Below, piece by piece: positions 41,387 through 42,717 of a stretch of 42,717 nucleotides of DNA (position 1 is the first letter of the stretch; each line of letters begins with the position of its first letter). The notes beneath the pieces were generated by a model. That model was not told the origin of the DNA. It made no database searches and saw only the letters and a list, made by a program, of their open reading frames with translations. Location of the stretch: positions 1-42,717 of the forward strand of contig NZ_FPCC01000024.1 in the NCBI RefSeq assembly GCF_900116875.1, given 5' to 3'. The translations under genes and the position numbers were made by a program. Source of the DNA: Butyrivibrio sp. INlla21. Lineage in GTDB: Bacteria; Bacillota; Clostridia; Lachnospirales; Lachnospiraceae.

Positions 41387-42370
41387 ATGTACGGATTTGG
41401 AGATATGATTCAGAAGCTTAAGGCTGACCCTAAGACTATTGTCTTTCCCGAAGGTTCAGATCCAAGAATCCTCGAAGCAGCTTCTCGTTTGCTCGCCGGT
41501 AATTTTTTAAAGCCAATTCTTTTGGGAAATGAAGATGAAATAATCAAAGCTGCAGAAGATGCTGGATATAATATTAGAGGCGCTAAAATCATAGACCCTG
41601 AGAAATATGATAAGTTTGACGAAATGGTTGACGCTTTTTGCGAACTTAGGAAAAGCAAAGGCATGACGCCTGAAAAAGCTATTCCGATTCTTAAGCAGAC
41701 CAACTATTTTGGAACTATGCTTGTAAAAATGGGATACGGCGATTGTTTGCTCGGTGGCGCAACTTATTCTACAGCCGATACAGTTCGTCCGGCATTACAG
41801 ATCATCAAAACAAAACCCGAGAATACAATAGTATCATCTTGTTTCATCCTTGTACGCCCTTCTGCTACGGGTGAAAACGAAGTAATCGCAATGGCAGATT
41901 GTGGAATAAACATCAATCCTTCAGAAGATGATCTCGTTGAAATATGTGGTGAAACAGTTAATTGCGCACAGAGATTTGGTATTAATCCTAAAGTTGCCTT
42001 CCTTTCCTTCTCTACAAAAGGATCCGCTAAAGACGATACTGTAACTAAGATGCAAAATGCAACTAAGAAAGCTCAGGAAAAGTACCCTGATATCCCTATA
42101 GATGGTGAACTTCAGTTTGATGCTGCTGTTTCTCCCAGAGTAGCGAAACAGAAAACACCCGGATCGCCCGTAGCCGGACATGCTAATACATTTATTTTCC
42201 CTGATATCAACGCCGGAAATCTTGGATATAAAATTGCTCAGCGTATGGGTAATTTTGAAGCATATGGTCCTATTCTTCTTGGTCTTAATGCTCCGATTAA
42301 TGATCTTTCCCGAGGTTGTAACGCAATTGAAGTATATTCAATGTCAATTATAACTGCGTCCCTCGCATAA
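41387..42370 (+). CDS. pta: Phosphate acetyltransferase
   Basis: The 327-residue short-form Pta shows TIVFPEGSDPRILEAA near the start, LLGGATYSTADTVRPALQ and the final NDLSRGCNAIEVYSMSIITA, the conserved PTA_PTB motifs. It interconverts acetyl-CoA and acetyl-phosphate. Acetate kinase, the usual neighbour, is absent from the window. AAGGAGG precedes the ATG. The start of the IS200 right end follows directly after the stop, so the element may have landed between pta and ackA; this is an inference. Confidence 0.93.
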   Translation: MYGFGDMIQKLKADPKTIVFPEGSDPRILEAASRLLAGNFLKPILLGNEDEIIKAAEDAGYNIRGAKIIDPEKYDKFDEMVDAFCELRKSKGMTPEKAIPILKQTNYFGTMLVKMGYGDCLLGGATYSTADTVRPALQIIKTKPENTIVSSCFILVRPSATGENEVIAMADCGININPSEDDLVEICGETVNCAQRFGINPKVAFLSFSTKGSAKDDTVTKMQNATKKAQEKYPDIPIDGELQFDAAVSPRVAKQKTPGSPVAGHANTFIFPDINAGNLGYKIAQRMGNFEAYGPILLGLNAPINDLSRGCNAIEVYSMSIITASLA

Positions 42371-42371
42371 C

Positions 42372-42717
42372 TAATCATTACCACCGGCTTAGCCGGTGGT
42401 TTGCTCTGCGGCTATAAGCCGCTGTTCCCTGCTTGCCTCTAAAGAGGCTCTGAAAAATTCGCCTTCCGCACTGCGGTCACAGGCTGACGCTAAAGCGCCA
42501 TCCTTTTAGCCTTTTACTACCGGCTCACCCGTAAACGGGTCAATATACTCTTTCAGTGTCATTTGATCGTATTCCATATCTTCTTTTAACTGGTTTCGAA
42601 TATACTCTTCAATTTTCTTTGCATTTTTACCAACTGTATCAACAAAATATCCTCTACACCAAAAATGACGATTTCCATACTTGTACTTCAAACTGGCATG
42701 CCTTTCGAAAATCATAA
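42372..42717 (-). mobile_element. IS200-type insertion sequence, right-end half
   Basis: This holds the C-terminal part of tnpA and about 130 bp of GC-richer untranslated right end full of hairpins: ACCACCGGC-TTA-GCCGGTGGT (42380-42400), GCGGCT/AGCCGC (42408-42422), GCCTCT/AGAGGC (42435-42448) and a CGCTAAAGCG dyad near 42487-42496. The outermost hairpin fits the right-end transposase site. The boundary near 42372 is an estimate. See the finding on circular closure. Confidence 0.75.
42506..42717 (-). CDS. tnpA: IS200/IS605-family transposase TnpA, C-terminal part (cut by window edge)
   Basis: Sixty-nine codons plus two bases enter from the window edge and end at TAA (42508-42506). The sequence has MIFERHASLKYKYGNRHFWCRG, YFVDTVGKN, and EEYIRNQL with the catalytic Tyr, ending with the DPFTGEPV motif. 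The two leading bases (TT) fit a Leu codon as in KGKSSL-M of the family. Reading frame and content follow on from the N-terminal part at 192-1 with about 64 bp missing. Confidence 0.9.
   Translation of the reverse strand, partial: MIFERHASLKYKYGNRHFWCRGYFVDTVGKNAKKIEEYIRNQLKEDMEYDQMTLKEYIDPFTGEPVVKG

Noticed and set aside
1..42717. tRNA, rRNA or common riboswitch
   Set aside because: No cloverleaf, rRNA segment or known riboswitch core was recognised by eye; a covariance-model search was not possible.

Overview
The window looks like a low-GC Firmicute, most likely a Lachnospiraceae of the Butyrivibrio/Pseudobutyrivibrio type. This is inferred from gene content (Streptococcus-like fab/acc gene order with FabK, xylo-oligosaccharide genes with a GH8 enzyme, a YesMN-type two-component system, an Asp aminotransferase of the clostridial subgroup) and strong AGGAGG ribosome sites. 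No rRNA or tRNA gene was seen.

The window carries its own replication and partition functions. A Rep_3-family initiator (4925-6091, minus) is preceded by a long array of 17-bp iterons (6127-6808) on a 21-22 bp period. A very AT-rich, repeat-bearing stretch (7541-8318) leads into parA and a ribbon-helix-helix partner. The two window edges cut one type of gene: the first 64 codons of an IS200-type tnpA lie at 192-1 and its last 69 codons at 42715-42506, both on the minus strand and in compatible order. The simplest reading is a circular replicon (plasmid or small chromid) of about 42.8 kb opened inside an IS200 element, with about 64 bp missing. Two separate IS copies on a larger molecule cannot be excluded.

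Layout. 1-4886: IS end, a diguanylate cyclase, a CobW-like GTPase with HypA, a small Cys-rich protein and a DUF815-type AAA ATPase next to rep. 4925-10063: replication and partition block plus an HU protein. 10216-13535: MATE exporter, mannose-6-phosphate isomerase and a MerR regulator. 13682-23261: a tight operon acpP-fabK-fabD-fabG-fabF-accB-fabZ-accC-accD-accA followed by an acyl-CoA synthetase. This is a nearly full type II fatty acid synthase plus acetyl-CoA carboxylase, but fabH is absent. Its promoter has the MerR-type architecture (19-bp spacer filled by an inverted repeat) and lies next to the divergent merR gene. 23348-24224: a CheY-like regulator and a tandem ACT protein. 24537-34041: a lipoprotein and a probable xylo-oligosaccharide locus (binding protein, two permeases, YesM/YesN system, GH8 exo-oligoxylanase, a second Cys-rich protein, PHP hydrolase, CE4 deacetylase). 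34180-42370: small accessory genes (Dabb protein, histone-H1-like tail protein, P-loop kinase, thioredoxin with divergent HxlR regulator, membrane proteins, PspC), an aspartate aminotransferase and phosphate acetyltransferase.

If the molecule is a closed small replicon, it carries most of a central lipid-synthesis pathway along with hexose, acetyl-P, amino acid and xylan genes. That would make it chromid-like rather than a dispensable plasmid. The most unusual points are the MerR-controlled, fabH-less fatty acid operon on an iteron replicon, and the family of TATATAACATAT sites shared between the partition region and scattered promoters.
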